The notes under the pieces were generated by a model that was not told the origin of the DNA, searched no databases, and was given only the letters and a program-made list of their open reading frames with translations. The translations under genes and the position numbers were made by a program. A stretch of 64,000 bases of DNA from a virus. Shown here in pieces: positions 48,045 through 57,336 of the stretch (positions within the stretch are counted from its first letter, which is position 1; every line of letters starts with the position of its first letter). Location of the stretch: positions 1 to 64,000 of the IMG/VR virus record IMGVR_UViG_3300033146_001127; one strand, 5' to 3'.

Positions 48045-48058
48045 ATTGAGAAGGTGTA

Positions 48059-49621
48059 ATGGCAGGAAATGTTAGATATGATGATTATGTAAAAGCCCCA
48101 AATCTTGAGTGGTCTTATACACAAGAACAAATAATAGAACTTGATAAATGTAGTAAAGATATATTATATTTTATATCAAATTATATTAAGATTGTTAGTC
48201 AAGATCAAGGTGTAATTACATTCAAACCATATGATTATCAGGTGGAATTGATTAATAATTTTACGGATAATAGATTTAATGTATGTCTATTATCTCGTCA
48301 GAGTGGTAAGTCAACCATTGTTGCTGCATATGCGTTATGGTATGCGTGTTTTCATAGTCATAAGAATATTGGTATTGTATCAAATAAGGCTGATGCAGCA
48401 AAGAACTTTTTATCAAGATTGAAATATATGTATGAATTATTACCTGTATGGTTAAAACCAGGAGTTCCAGGTTGGGCACAAACAACCATTGAGTTTGATA
48501 ATCATACAAAGATTTATATTGCTGCTACATCAAAGGATTCATTCCGTGGTGAGCCGATGGGAATGTTGATTTGTGATGAGTTTGCTTTCGTTGAACCTTC
48601 ATGGAAAGCTGATGAATTCTGGGCTTCAAACTATCCAACTATTTCAGCTTCAAAAGAATCAAAGATTATTATTATTTCAACTCCGAATGGTCTTTATAAT
48701 AAGTTTCACGAAATATATTCTAAAGCTGAAGAAGGTAAGAATACATTTAAACATGCAAGATTTGATTATCGTGCTGTCCCTGGTCGAGATGAAGAATGGG
48801 CACAAGAACAGATGTCTAACCTTGGTAAAGTTAAGTTCCAACAAGAGTTTGGTTGCGAGTTCATAGGTTCTAGTAATACTGTAATAGATTCTGTATGTTT
48901 GGAACGATTATTTAAGAATAGACAAGAACCTGAATTTTTTGATATGGGTGGAAGATTTAGGATATATGAAAAACCAAAAGATGGATGTACATATATTATG
49001 GGTGTTGATACTGCCAAAGGAACAGGTGAAAACTTTTCTGTTATTCAGGTATTTAGAGTTGATTCTATAACACCAGTTACAATGAAACAGGTAGCGGTAT
49101 GGGAAGATAATTTTACTGATGTATATACTTTTGCTGATATTGTAAATAGAACATCGTATTATTATAATAATGCTTATATGATGATAGAGAATAACGGTGA
49201 AGGTAGTCCTGTAGTAAACCGTATATGGTGGGAATATGAGAATGAAAATTTGATAAATACAGGTAGTAAAGAACGTGACCTTGGTATTAGAGCCACAACT
49301 AAAACAAAAACATTAGCTGTTCTATTAATGAAAAAGTTATTGGAAGATGCTAATATTGATATTATTGATCCAAGAACAGTGGAACAATTAGCTGACTTTC
49401 AGGATTTGGGTAATAATAGGTTTGGTGGTGTTAATATTGAGGATGATTTAGTTTCAGCATTATATTGGGCTATATACATAATAGAACAAGATATATTTGA
49501 TGAAACATATGAATTTACCCAAACTATTTATGATGAAGGTGGTGATGATGGTTGGGGTGTTCTTGCTGATTTTGGTGATAATGAGTTTGAGGAAAATTGG
49601 GATTGGTTAACAGATAAATAA
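48059..49621 (+). CDS. 17: large terminase subunit, T4 gp17-like
   Basis: A 520-residue packaging motor. Walker A LLSRQSGKST near 78-86, Walker B MLICDEFAF near 168-176, coupling motif IISTPNG, and a C-terminal RNase H-like nuclease with MGVDTAKG and a later EDDLVSALYWA. The ATG lies only 15 bases after the upstream terminator stem, behind AAGGTG. The protein cuts concatemeric DNA and pumps it into proheads. Confidence 0.97.
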   Translation: MAGNVRYDDYVKAPNLEWSYTQEQIIELDKCSKDILYFISNYIKIVSQDQGVITFKPYDYQVELINNFTDNRFNVCLLSRQSGKSTIVAAYALWYACFHSHKNIGIVSNKADAAKNFLSRLKYMYELLPVWLKPGVPGWAQTTIEFDNHTKIYIAATSKDSFRGEPMGMLICDEFAFVEPSWKADEFWASNYPTISASKESKIIIISTPNGLYNKFHEIYSKAEEGKNTFKHARFDYRAVPGRDEEWAQEQMSNLGKVKFQQEFGCEFIGSSNTVIDSVCLERLFKNRQEPEFFDMGGRFRIYEKPKDGCTYIMGVDTAKGTGENFSVIQVFRVDSITPVTMKQVAVWEDNFTDVYTFADIVNRTSYYYNNAYMMIENNGEGSPVVNRIWWEYENENLINTGSKERDLGIRATTKTKTLAVLLMKKLLEDANIDIIDPRTVEQLADFQDLGNNRFGGVNIEDDLVSALYWAIYIIEQDIFDETYEFTQTIYDEGGDDGWGVLADFGDNEFEENWDWLTDK

Positions 49622-49637
49622 ATATAAGGATAATTAT

Positions 49638-49955
49638 ATGAAATTCAAATCTTACATAACAGAAGATGCTGAAACTGTCAGAGAATATAAAAAGGCTATT
49701 TTTGATTTAAATGTTGCTCTTGGTGAAAAAGAGTTCATGGAAGGAGAAAAACCAGATAAAGATCCAGAAAGACGGAGAAGACAGAAAGACGGTATGATTA
49801 ACATTAAAAAGAAAATTATAATGTTAAAAGATAAAATACAAAAATTGTCTATGAAATTAGGTGAATCTATAGATCAAAAGTTACAAAAGATTTTAGATGA
49901 AATACCTGATAGAAAAGATGTTGATCCAGAATACGAGGGTAACGGGGAAAAATAA
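49638..49955 (+). CDS. capsid-targeted protein, 105 aa
   Basis: Begins MKFKSYITED, a capsid-targeting N-terminus with an I-x-E site. The remainder is a charged helix (PERRRRQKDGMINIKKKIIM) that could bind DNA or form a coiled coil. It starts 16 bases after gene 17 and overlaps the next gene by one base (TAATG). Probably injected. Confidence 0.65.
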   Translation: MKFKSYITEDAETVREYKKAIFDLNVALGEKEFMEGEKPDKDPERRRRQKDGMINIKKKIIMLKDKIQKLSMKLGESIDQKLQKILDEIPDRKDVDPEYEGNGEK

Positions 49956-51688
49956 TGGCTATATCTAAAAGTCAATTAATGCAAAGAGTTAGAAACCGTT
50001 TGGGTGAACCAATGGTTAAAGTTGAATTATGTGATAATCAGATAAGTGAACATATTGATTATGCCAGACAAAAATATATCAAATGGGCAATTGGAAGTGC
50101 AACACAGGAAACATATTTTACCATTATGTTACAAGCAGGTAAGAGATTTTATGAATTACCAGCAGGTGTTGTTGAAGTTGTGGAATATGATGACAATCCA
50201 ATTTCTATGGGTGGTATTAATACATTGTTTACTATGGATAACTGGATGTTCCAAAATGGTTTTTATGGAAATATGTTTACAGGAGGATATGATTTAATTT
50301 CATATCATCTTGTATTAGATTTCATGCAGACTTTGGATAGATATTCCACAACACAATATAATTGGAAGTATCATAAATCAACAAATCAACTTGAGATTAA
50401 TCCAGCCCCACCAATGTATAGTGGTAATATATATCGTATGGGAACTGATCCACAAACAGGATTACCAAAAGAATATGTATTTGATTCTCCTGGTTTTGTA
50501 ATGTTAAGAACTTATATGGTTGAAGGTTCAAGTTTACCAGAATATATACCTGATTGGACTGATACATTAAGAGAAGTAAAAACAGTTGTAGAGACACATA
50601 GAATTGGTTCAACTGAAATAACAAATAAATCTTTATTGTTGGAACATTCACCTTATATAGATTATAATGATAAGTTTGATTATAATGTTCCAGAAGATAT
50701 GAAATTAACTGTAAATGGTCGTCCAGTTACAAAATATGTAGATTGGGACCAATTACATGAGAATAGAAGAGTTGTTACATGGACTGATTTAGGTCTTGAT
50801 GGTGTAATACAAGAAGGTGATGAGGTAGTTGTCTCATATCCAATAGTATATTTGTCTGATTATTATCCAGATGAATGGAATACAGTAACTATTACATCAA
50901 CAGAGGTAGAACAAATTACCATTAATCAGGCACATTTAGATAATCAATTTTTTAAGTTGTCATGGCCAGTATGGGATGAGAATATTAAAATATCTAAACA
51001 AAATGGTAATCAATTAGATGTTCAACCATTTGATAGTTTTGAAATTGATCCATTAGATAGAAAGAAAATCAAATGGGATGGTTTGCCATTTGGTGTTGGT
51101 TTACAATTAGGTGATAAAATTAATGTTAGTTATGTAACAGTTAGAAGTAAAAGACCAGATAGTAAAAAGGCACGAGGAAGTAAGATTAGACATTATCAAA
51201 CTAGAATTGAGAATAGAAAATTAACTGCTGACGAAATTACTAATAGGTCTTTATTAACAGAAGAAACTATCAATATTGTAGATGGAATGAGAATGAGTGT
51301 TGGTGCATTTAATCGTATATACGGTATTGATTATAGAGTAGATGGTGACAATATAGTTGCATGGGATGGTATGCCTCTTGATGGTGTATTACAAGAAGGA
51401 GATGATGTAATAATAACATATACTTCTGCTGCTTATGTTGAACGAGAGGTTGAAGAAGAACTTTATGATGAAGATTGGATTCTTGATTATGTTACGGCAT
51501 TATCAAAGATTAGTTTGGGTATGATTAGAAGAAAGTTTGATAGTTTTAGTAGTATGGGTAATCAAGGTATAAGTCTTGATGGTTCTGATTTAATTTCCGA
51601 GGGTAAAGAAGAGAAAGAATATCTTGAAGGAACATTGAGAGATGAAGAAGCATTAGAAGGATACGGTATCCATATAGGAATGATGTAA
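49955..51688 (+). CDS. neck protein, T4 gp13-like (extended)
   Basis: A 577-residue structural protein. The start QRVRNRLGEPMVKVELCDNQ, then ISEHIDYARQKY and FYELPAGVVEV, matches gp13-type neck proteins of T4-like phages. Two related inserts with GLDGVIQEGDEVVVSY (about 280) and PLDGVLQEGDDVIITY (about 485), each after a TEITN(K/R)SLL-type segment, indicate a duplicated beta domain that makes it longer than usual. Confidence 0.68.
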   Translation: MAISKSQLMQRVRNRLGEPMVKVELCDNQISEHIDYARQKYIKWAIGSATQETYFTIMLQAGKRFYELPAGVVEVVEYDDNPISMGGINTLFTMDNWMFQNGFYGNMFTGGYDLISYHLVLDFMQTLDRYSTTQYNWKYHKSTNQLEINPAPPMYSGNIYRMGTDPQTGLPKEYVFDSPGFVMLRTYMVEGSSLPEYIPDWTDTLREVKTVVETHRIGSTEITNKSLLLEHSPYIDYNDKFDYNVPEDMKLTVNGRPVTKYVDWDQLHENRRVVTWTDLGLDGVIQEGDEVVVSYPIVYLSDYYPDEWNTVTITSTEVEQITINQAHLDNQFFKLSWPVWDENIKISKQNGNQLDVQPFDSFEIDPLDRKKIKWDGLPFGVGLQLGDKINVSYVTVRSKRPDSKKARGSKIRHYQTRIENRKLTADEITNRSLLTEETINIVDGMRMSVGAFNRIYGIDYRVDGDNIVAWDGMPLDGVLQEGDDVIITYTSAAYVEREVEEELYDEDWILDYVTALSKISLGMIRRKFDSFSSMGNQGISLDGSDLISEGKEEKEYLEGTLRDEEALEGYGIHIGMM

Positions 51689-51701
51689 TGAGGAGTTTTT
51701 A

Positions 51702-53150
51702 ATGGCGTTGAATTGTCCACCTAATTGTCTGAAAGGAACACCGTTATGGAATTTATACGATGTTACAGATAATAATCCAGAGTTTTGTTTATTTGAATCA
51801 TTAGTTGCTGAATATACAGATATAGCAGGTTTTGAAGTCTTATATTATCGTGCAAAATCCAAAATGGATAGATTGTATGGTGAAGATGCCAATCAAGATT
51901 ATTATGAACCAGTTAAAACTAAGTTATATTATGAACCTACAGAAGAACCAAATGTTATAGATGCTTTTGGTATTCGTTCCGATGAAACATTAGAATATTC
52001 TTTAATTCCAAAATCAACTTTTAAGAGAGATGTTGGTGGTGTTATATATGGTATACCTGAAACAATCACTAATGCTTTTGGTGGTACGGGATATCGTTCT
52101 ACTAAAAGTGTTGATACATCAGGTGGTACTGGTACTGGATTAAGGGTTGATATAACAGCTGATCATGTTGATGGTAGGATTACAAATATTAAGATAAATA
52201 CATTTAATAGAGGTGAAGGTTACACTCCTAATGATGTTATTAGGATAGAAGATGGGGATATGAATGCAATTTTTACTATTGCAACAACAACCCAATCTGA
52301 TATTCAACCAATGGCAGGAGATGTAATAAAAACTTTATGGAATAATAGAAATTATGAAATTGTAGATATTGGTGCTGAACAATCAATATTTATGGGTCGT
52401 AAATTAATTTGGGAGTTTATACTTAGACCATACCGTTTCAGTGAACAATCATTGGTTGCTGAAGAGATACATAGAAGTGAAGTGGTTTATAATCAGATAC
52501 ATATTCATCCAGATGGCGAATTTGTTGATATTATTTTCCCAAATGGGTCAGAGATGACAGATGTTCCTATAAATACATTAGATATAGATATTAGTATGCT
52601 TGAATGTGGTTCAACATATAAACAAAACTCAGATGGTAGTTTTGATTTATTAATGCCTGATTTGGACATAGAGCCAGATTATGATCCACATCCAGAATAT
52701 CACGAAACAGAAAAGCCAGAGGAGAATAAACTTGTAGAAACATATGGGGATAATTCTTGGATAGAGGTTGAATCTGATAAAATTGATAATTATAATGATT
52801 TGGATGATATGATGTTTACATATACAAAAACATTCCCCATAAAAAGTGGTGTGTCAATTAAAACATTAATAGATCAATTTGATGTTGATACATTTGAATC
52901 ATTTGATGCCACAGATGGGGAATCATATAAACTTAATTTAGTTACTAATTCAGAATTTGTTTATGTAACAATACCAGTTAATCTTAATGAATATGATTTC
53001 TTATTAAATGGTATGACTGTTGTGTTGGAAGAAACATCACAGGAACTTGTTTTAGATGGTACATTATATACAACATTAGTTTATAAATCAATGTATAAGT
53101 TAAATGGTGATGTTGTATTAGATTTAGTTCCAAGAGATGGGAGATTGTAA
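51702..53150 (+). CDS. neck protein, T4 gp14-like (extended)
   Basis: A 482-residue protein with YYEPVKTKLYYEPTEEPN, SDETLEYSLIPKSTFKRD and MGRKLIWEFILRPYRF, segments conserved in gp14-type neck proteins. Inserted between are a Gly-rich unit (GGTGTGLRVDI, GEGYTPND) and a C-terminal beta-rich extension. GAGGAG precedes the ATG. It should act with the gp13-like protein in joining head to tail. Confidence 0.7.
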   Translation: MALNCPPNCLKGTPLWNLYDVTDNNPEFCLFESLVAEYTDIAGFEVLYYRAKSKMDRLYGEDANQDYYEPVKTKLYYEPTEEPNVIDAFGIRSDETLEYSLIPKSTFKRDVGGVIYGIPETITNAFGGTGYRSTKSVDTSGGTGTGLRVDITADHVDGRITNIKINTFNRGEGYTPNDVIRIEDGDMNAIFTIATTTQSDIQPMAGDVIKTLWNNRNYEIVDIGAEQSIFMGRKLIWEFILRPYRFSEQSLVAEEIHRSEVVYNQIHIHPDGEFVDIIFPNGSEMTDVPINTLDIDISMLECGSTYKQNSDGSFDLLMPDLDIEPDYDPHPEYHETEKPEENKLVETYGDNSWIEVESDKIDNYNDLDDMMFTYTKTFPIKSGVSIKTLIDQFDVDTFESFDATDGESYKLNLVTNSEFVYVTIPVNLNEYDFLLNGMTVVLEETSQELVLDGTLYTTLVYKSMYKLNGDVVLDLVPRDGRL

Positions 53151-53594
53151 ATGGCAATAATTCCAGGTACAAGGGTTATACAACCTATAGTTCCTAATGA
53201 CACTGCTGATAGATATCCAACACATACAGATAAATTTGGTCATGGTGGTTATCGTTCCGTTGGTGATATTACAGAAAGAAATGGTATTCCTATTGAAAGA
53301 CAAAAATTGGGGATGGCTGTATATGTAATATCAGAACAGGTTGTATATATTTTAGTAACATTATCAGAAAATCTTGATGATTCTTGTTGGATGGAATTTT
53401 CTTCAGGTGGTCATGGTGGTTCTGTTATTGTTTCACCCACCGCACCAGAAAATCCTGAAGATGGAATGTTGTGGTTAAATTCAACAACAGGAAAGATATT
53501 AGTTTTTTCACAAAATCAATGGGAATATTTTGTATATAGTTCACAAATGTCGGATGACAACGGAGAACTAATTTTGAACGGTGGTTATTTTTAA
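53151..53594 (+). CDS. fibre-associated or adaptor protein, 147 aa
   Basis: Begins MAIIPGTRVIQPIVPNDTAD and contains FGHGGYRSV and VSPTAPENPEDGMLWLNSTT, segments typical of tail-fibre or collar-fibre N-terminal modules. It starts at the stop of the neck gene (TAAATG) and ends LILNGGYF, like other fibre modules here (DAGYF, DGGSY, DGGTF). Likely a fibre attachment protein. Confidence 0.6.
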   Translation: MAIIPGTRVIQPIVPNDTADRYPTHTDKFGHGGYRSVGDITERNGIPIERQKLGMAVYVISEQVVYILVTLSENLDDSCWMEFSSGGHGGSVIVSPTAPENPEDGMLWLNSTTGKILVFSQNQWEYFVYSSQMSDDNGELILNGGYF

Positions 53595-53624
53595 TTACCA
53601 AATATTAAAACATAGGAGAAAAAA

Positions 53625-55121
53625 ATGGCAAACATAATTAAAATTAAAAGATCACAAGTTACAGCTACACCAGCGTCTTTGGCAGAAGGTGAATTAGCTT
53701 ATTCAGAACAGTCTGATACTTTATTTATAGGTACTTCTGGGAATAATGTAACTGCTATTGCTGGTCAGGCAGCAATGGGGAACGATTTTGCTAAAATAAC
53801 CGTTTCTGGTCAATCTGACATTGTTGCTGATCAATCAGGAGATTCATTTGCTTTTGCTAATGGAACAGGAATCGCTGTTACAACTGATGCTTCAACTGAT
53901 ACCGTAACAATTACAAACACTGCTCCAAATGTAACAACAGATTTATCTTTAGGTACACAAACTTCAACCACATTGGATATTAATTCCAGTGACGGTGCTA
54001 ATGTTACAATCCCTGCCGCAACAACAAATGAGGCTGGTTTGTTAACAACAACTCAATTTGACAAATTAGCTTATATCACAGTAACACAATCAGTAAATCT
54101 TGATACTATTGCTGACAATGAACACTTGGCATTAACGATTAATTCAACAAATGCTAATGGTTTGTCTATTGATGGTTCTGCTCAAGAGTTATCAATGGCT
54201 GTGGCTGATTCTACAACAACAGGTGCTTTAAGTGCCACAGATTGGAATACATTCAATAATAAATCAGATACAGTTGGTACTGTAACATCTATTACTTCTG
54301 GTAATGGTATGAATTTTTCCACTATCACTGATACAGGTTCTATTGATCTTGGTGTGCCATCAACACTTGATGATACAACAACAAATAGTGTAACAGCAAC
54401 AAGTCACACTCACGCAATTACAGGTTTTGTTCCAAGTTCATATCTTGACACTGATCCACTTCTTGCAGCTGATTCAGATACTAAAGTTGCTACACAGAAA
54501 GCTACAAAAGCATATGTAGATTCTAAAACTGGAACTGGTTCTGGATTACAACAAGAAATTGATAACATTGAAACTGGCGCTGGGTTAAATTCAGATGGTA
54601 CATATACTGCTGATACTGGTGCTGATTATATTTCAGGTGCAACTAGTCTTGCTAATGCAGATAGTTTATTGGATGACCAAATTAAAACAAATGCTGATGA
54701 TATTTTAACTAAGTTTAATAAAGCTGGTGATACAATGTCTGGTAACATTGTTATGGGTGGAAACTCTATTACTGGTTTGGCTGATCCATCAAATACAGGA
54801 GATGCAACCAATAAAGGTTATGTTGATGCTTTAGTTGCAGGTCTTTCTTGGAAGAATTCAGTAAAGGCAGGAACAACATCGAATATTGATCTTTCTACAG
54901 CTGGCACATTAACAGTTGATGGTATTTCAACTTCTGCTGGTGATCGTATCCTTGTAATGAATCAAACCAATGCAGCTCAAAATGGTATATATATTGTTGC
55001 TTCTGGTGCTTGGACACGAGCAACTGATTTTGATTCATTAACACCAATTGATGAAATTAATGGTGCTGCTGTTTATGTTGAACAAGGTTCTACTCTGTTA
55101 CTTCACAAGTATCTACTTTAG
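53625..55121 (+). CDS. tail fibre, N-terminal part (frameshifted gene)
   Basis: MANIIKIKRSQVTATPASLA and EGELAYSEQSDTLFIG form a standard fibre N-terminus. The shaft is Thr/Asn/Asp-rich with SLADPSNTGDATNKGYV-like connectors. The frame ends soon after AAVYVEQGST, where an intact fibre would continue; the next part is in the -1 frame (55085-55975). The break lies exactly at the end of a 114-base repeat shared with 57766-57879. Confidence 0.75.
   Translation: MANIIKIKRSQVTATPASLAEGELAYSEQSDTLFIGTSGNNVTAIAGQAAMGNDFAKITVSGQSDIVADQSGDSFAFANGTGIAVTTDASTDTVTITNTAPNVTTDLSLGTQTSTTLDINSSDGANVTIPAATTNEAGLLTTTQFDKLAYITVTQSVNLDTIADNEHLALTINSTNANGLSIDGSAQELSMAVADSTTTGALSATDWNTFNNKSDTVGTVTSITSGNGMNFSTITDTGSIDLGVPSTLDDTTTNSVTATSHTHAITGFVPSSYLDTDPLLAADSDTKVATQKATKAYVDSKTGTGSGLQQEIDNIETGAGLNSDGTYTADTGADYISGATSLANADSLLDDQIKTNADDILTKFNKAGDTMSGNIVMGGNSITGLADPSNTGDATNKGYVDALVAGLSWKNSVKAGTTSNIDLSTAGTLTVDGISTSAGDRILVMNQTNAAQNGIYIVASGAWTRATDFDSLTPIDEINGAAVYVEQGSTLLLHKYLL
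54981..55094 (+). repeat. 114-bp exact direct repeat, copy 1
   Basis: Identical to 57766-57879 and located in the same domain of a second fibre gene; both reading frames break immediately after it. Confidence 0.9.
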
Positions 55122-55975
55122 ATACAGATGATATTAATTTTACTCAATTTAATGGTGCTTCCGCTATTACTGCTGGTATTGGTTTAGGTAAAACTGGTAA
55201 TACATTATATGTAAATCTTGGTGCTGGTATTGTTGAATTACCTACTGATGAAGTTGGTGTAGATGTATATCCAGGTGGTGGTTTGATTACTACAGGTGAC
55301 GGAACAACATCTTCAACAGCAACAGGTGCACAATTAGCAATTGACCTTGATGGTTCGTCATTATCATTAGGTGCTAATGGTATTCGTATTTCTGCTGCTG
55401 TTTTGGCGGACATTGATACTAAAGTAGAAGGTCCTACATCTGCCACTGATGATAATGTTGTTTTCTTTGATGGAACAACTGGTAAATTAGTTAAAGATAG
55501 TGGTTTGACATTATCTGGATCTAATACTGGTGATGTAACACTTGAAAATACACATTATTTAACTATTTCTGGACAAGAAATTACCGCAAATACAGTAGGT
55601 GCTGCTTATGGTGGTACAGGGTTAACTTCATATACTGTTGGTGATATTATTTTTGCTAGTGGTACAACTACATTATCTCAATTAAGTGCTGTTGCTACTG
55701 GAAATGTATTAATTTCTGGTGGTGTTGGAACAGCTCCATCTTGGGGTAAGGTTGACTTGACAAATGCTGTTTCTGGTACATTACCAGTTGCTAATGGTGG
55801 TACAGGTGCAACAACTTTTACTTCTAATGGTATTGTATATGGTAATGGTTCTTCATCGTTACAAGTAACATCCGCTGGATCATGGGATAATACTAACAGT
55901 GTTGGTCAAATACTTTCTGTTAACTCAAGTAATGTACCAACATGGACAAATACACTTGATGGTGGAACATTCTAA
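55085..55975 (+). CDS. tail fibre, C-terminal part (frameshifted gene)
   Basis: Continues the fibre 53625-55121 in the -1 frame: SVTSQVSTLDTDDINFTQFN then repeated fibre units (AYGGTGLTSYTVGDI, VANGGTGATTFTSNG) and the module end DGGTF. No start codon or ribosome site is placed at the junction, and the first ATG-type start is much further in. It is thus either a broken gene end or needs frameshifting to be made. Confidence 0.7.
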   Translation, partial: RFYSVTSQVSTLDTDDINFTQFNGASAITAGIGLGKTGNTLYVNLGAGIVELPTDEVGVDVYPGGGLITTGDGTTSSTATGAQLAIDLDGSSLSLGANGIRISAAVLADIDTKVEGPTSATDDNVVFFDGTTGKLVKDSGLTLSGSNTGDVTLENTHYLTISGQEITANTVGAAYGGTGLTSYTVGDIIFASGTTTLSQLSAVATGNVLISGGVGTAPSWGKVDLTNAVSGTLPVANGGTGATTFTSNGIVYGNGSSSLQVTSAGSWDNTNSVGQILSVNSSNVPTWTNTLDGGTF

Positions 55976-55994
55976 ATAAAATCTAATATTAAAA

Positions 55995-56020
55995 AAGACC
56001 CCCTAATAATAGGGGGTCTT
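55995..56020. terminator. strong GC hairpin between fibre genes
   Basis: AAGACCCCCTA pairs with TAGGGGGTCTT around AATA. On the minus strand a T run follows; on the plus strand the next gene's GGAG follows directly. A terminator or an mRNA-stabilising structure. Confidence 0.7.
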
Positions 56021-56031
56021 GGAGTGATTAA

Positions 56032-56817
56032 ATGATAAACATTCTTAATAAAAGATCGAATGTTCAAGGCACCAAACCAACCATTGCCAATCTTGATTTT
56101 GGTGAGATTGGTATTAATACCTATGATGGTAAGATATTTATCAAGAAGGATGATGGAACACAAAAGATAGTAGAAATTAATGCTATCAATGATTGGATAT
56201 TAAAATCATCTAATTATACTGTTGAAAATAATGACAGGATAATGGCAGATACATCCTCATCATCTTTCACTTTAACTTTACCTTCATCGGTTTCTATTGG
56301 ACATGAGATAACAATAGTTGACTATAATGGAACATGGTCAACATATAATTTAATAATTGATGGAAATGGTCATAATATATTAGGTTCTTCCTCTGATTTG
56401 ATTTGTGATGTTGATAAGACAAAGATATCTTTGATATATACAAATCCCTCAGATGGGTGGAGAGTATTTGTTTCCACAAGTAATGAAAATAATCCAACTA
56501 GTGATTGGCAAATTAAAACATCTAATTACACTGCTTCGGCTAATGATAAAATAATGGCTGATACATCTTCATCAATTCTCACTATAACATTACCTTTAGA
56601 TCCAGAAGTTGGTTTTACTGTTATGTTAAGTGATTATAGTGGAACATGGTTTACAAATAATTTAACAGTTAATGGTAATGGTGAAAATATAGATGGTAGT
56701 AGTTCAAATAAATCATATGATATAGATGATGCAAAAGTTGAATTAATATATAAAGATTCAACAACAGGTTGGAAATCATATATTGAAGCTGATGTTATTG
56801 ATGCTGGATATTTTTAA
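56032..56817 (+). CDS. tail fibre paralogue with two repeated domains
   Basis: MINILNKRSNVQGTKPTIAN and GEIGINTYDGKIFIKKDDG form a fibre N-terminus related to 57337. Two copies of a 75-residue unit follow (SSNYTVENNDRIMADTSSS / TSNYTASANDKIMADTSSS, each ending near GW(R/K)), and the end is DAGYF. Lies after a strong hairpin and behind GGAG. Confidence 0.72.
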   Translation: MINILNKRSNVQGTKPTIANLDFGEIGINTYDGKIFIKKDDGTQKIVEINAINDWILKSSNYTVENNDRIMADTSSSSFTLTLPSSVSIGHEITIVDYNGTWSTYNLIIDGNGHNILGSSSDLICDVDKTKISLIYTNPSDGWRVFVSTSNENNPTSDWQIKTSNYTASANDKIMADTSSSILTITLPLDPEVGFTVMLSDYSGTWFTNNLTVNGNGENIDGSSSNKSYDIDDAKVELIYKDSTTGWKSYIEADVIDAGYF

Positions 56818-56832
56818 TTAAGGGGAATATAA

Positions 56833-57288
56833 ATGAGTAAATTAAGTAATTACATATCACATTCAAATGGTAATGCTAATACTCTTGGTGGGCATAGTGT
56901 TGATTATTTTGCATCACAAGGAACTACATATACCAAAGTTGAGATAGATAGTAAAATATCAAATCTTATTGATGGTGCACCAGAATTATTAGATACATTA
57001 AATGAAATATCAGCAGCAATAGATGATGATGCAAATTTTGCTACAACTATATCAAATCGAATTGATACAAAATTGGATTCATCTACATATACTGCTAATG
57101 ATATATTAACCAAAATAAAAACTGTAGATGGTTCTGGTTCTGGATTAGATGCTGATTTATTAGATGGATATAATAGTGACTATTTCTTATCAACAACAGG
57201 AAAAGCTGCCGATTCTGATAAACTTGATGGACATGATTCCACATATTTTATGGAAGTTGGTGGAGATATTGATGGTGGTTCATATTAA
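56833..57288 (+). CDS. short tail fibre protein, 151 aa
   Basis: Begins MSKLSNYISHSNGNANTLGG and has fibre repeats (LDADLLDGYNSDYFLSTTG, SDKLDGHDSTYF) ending DGGSY. The LDG(H/Y)xSxYF unit recurs in 57881-59509. Likely a fibre-shaft module or receptor-binding partner. AGGGGAA precedes the ATG. Confidence 0.7.
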   Translation: MSKLSNYISHSNGNANTLGGHSVDYFASQGTTYTKVEIDSKISNLIDGAPELLDTLNEISAAIDDDANFATTISNRIDTKLDSSTYTANDILTKIKTVDGSGSGLDADLLDGYNSDYFLSTTGKAADSDKLDGHDSTYFMEVGGDIDGGSY

Positions 57289-57292
57289 TAAA

Positions 57293-57321
57293 TATAAATA
57301 AATAAACTCGTCTATATAGAC
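57293..57321 (+). promoter_or_regulatory. T4-type late promoter with leader hairpin
   Basis: TATAAATA (57293-57300) then the palindrome GTCTATATAGAC (57310-57321) in the leader of the gene at 57337. Confidence 0.72.
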
Positions 57322-57336
57322 AAAAGGAGAAGCCAT

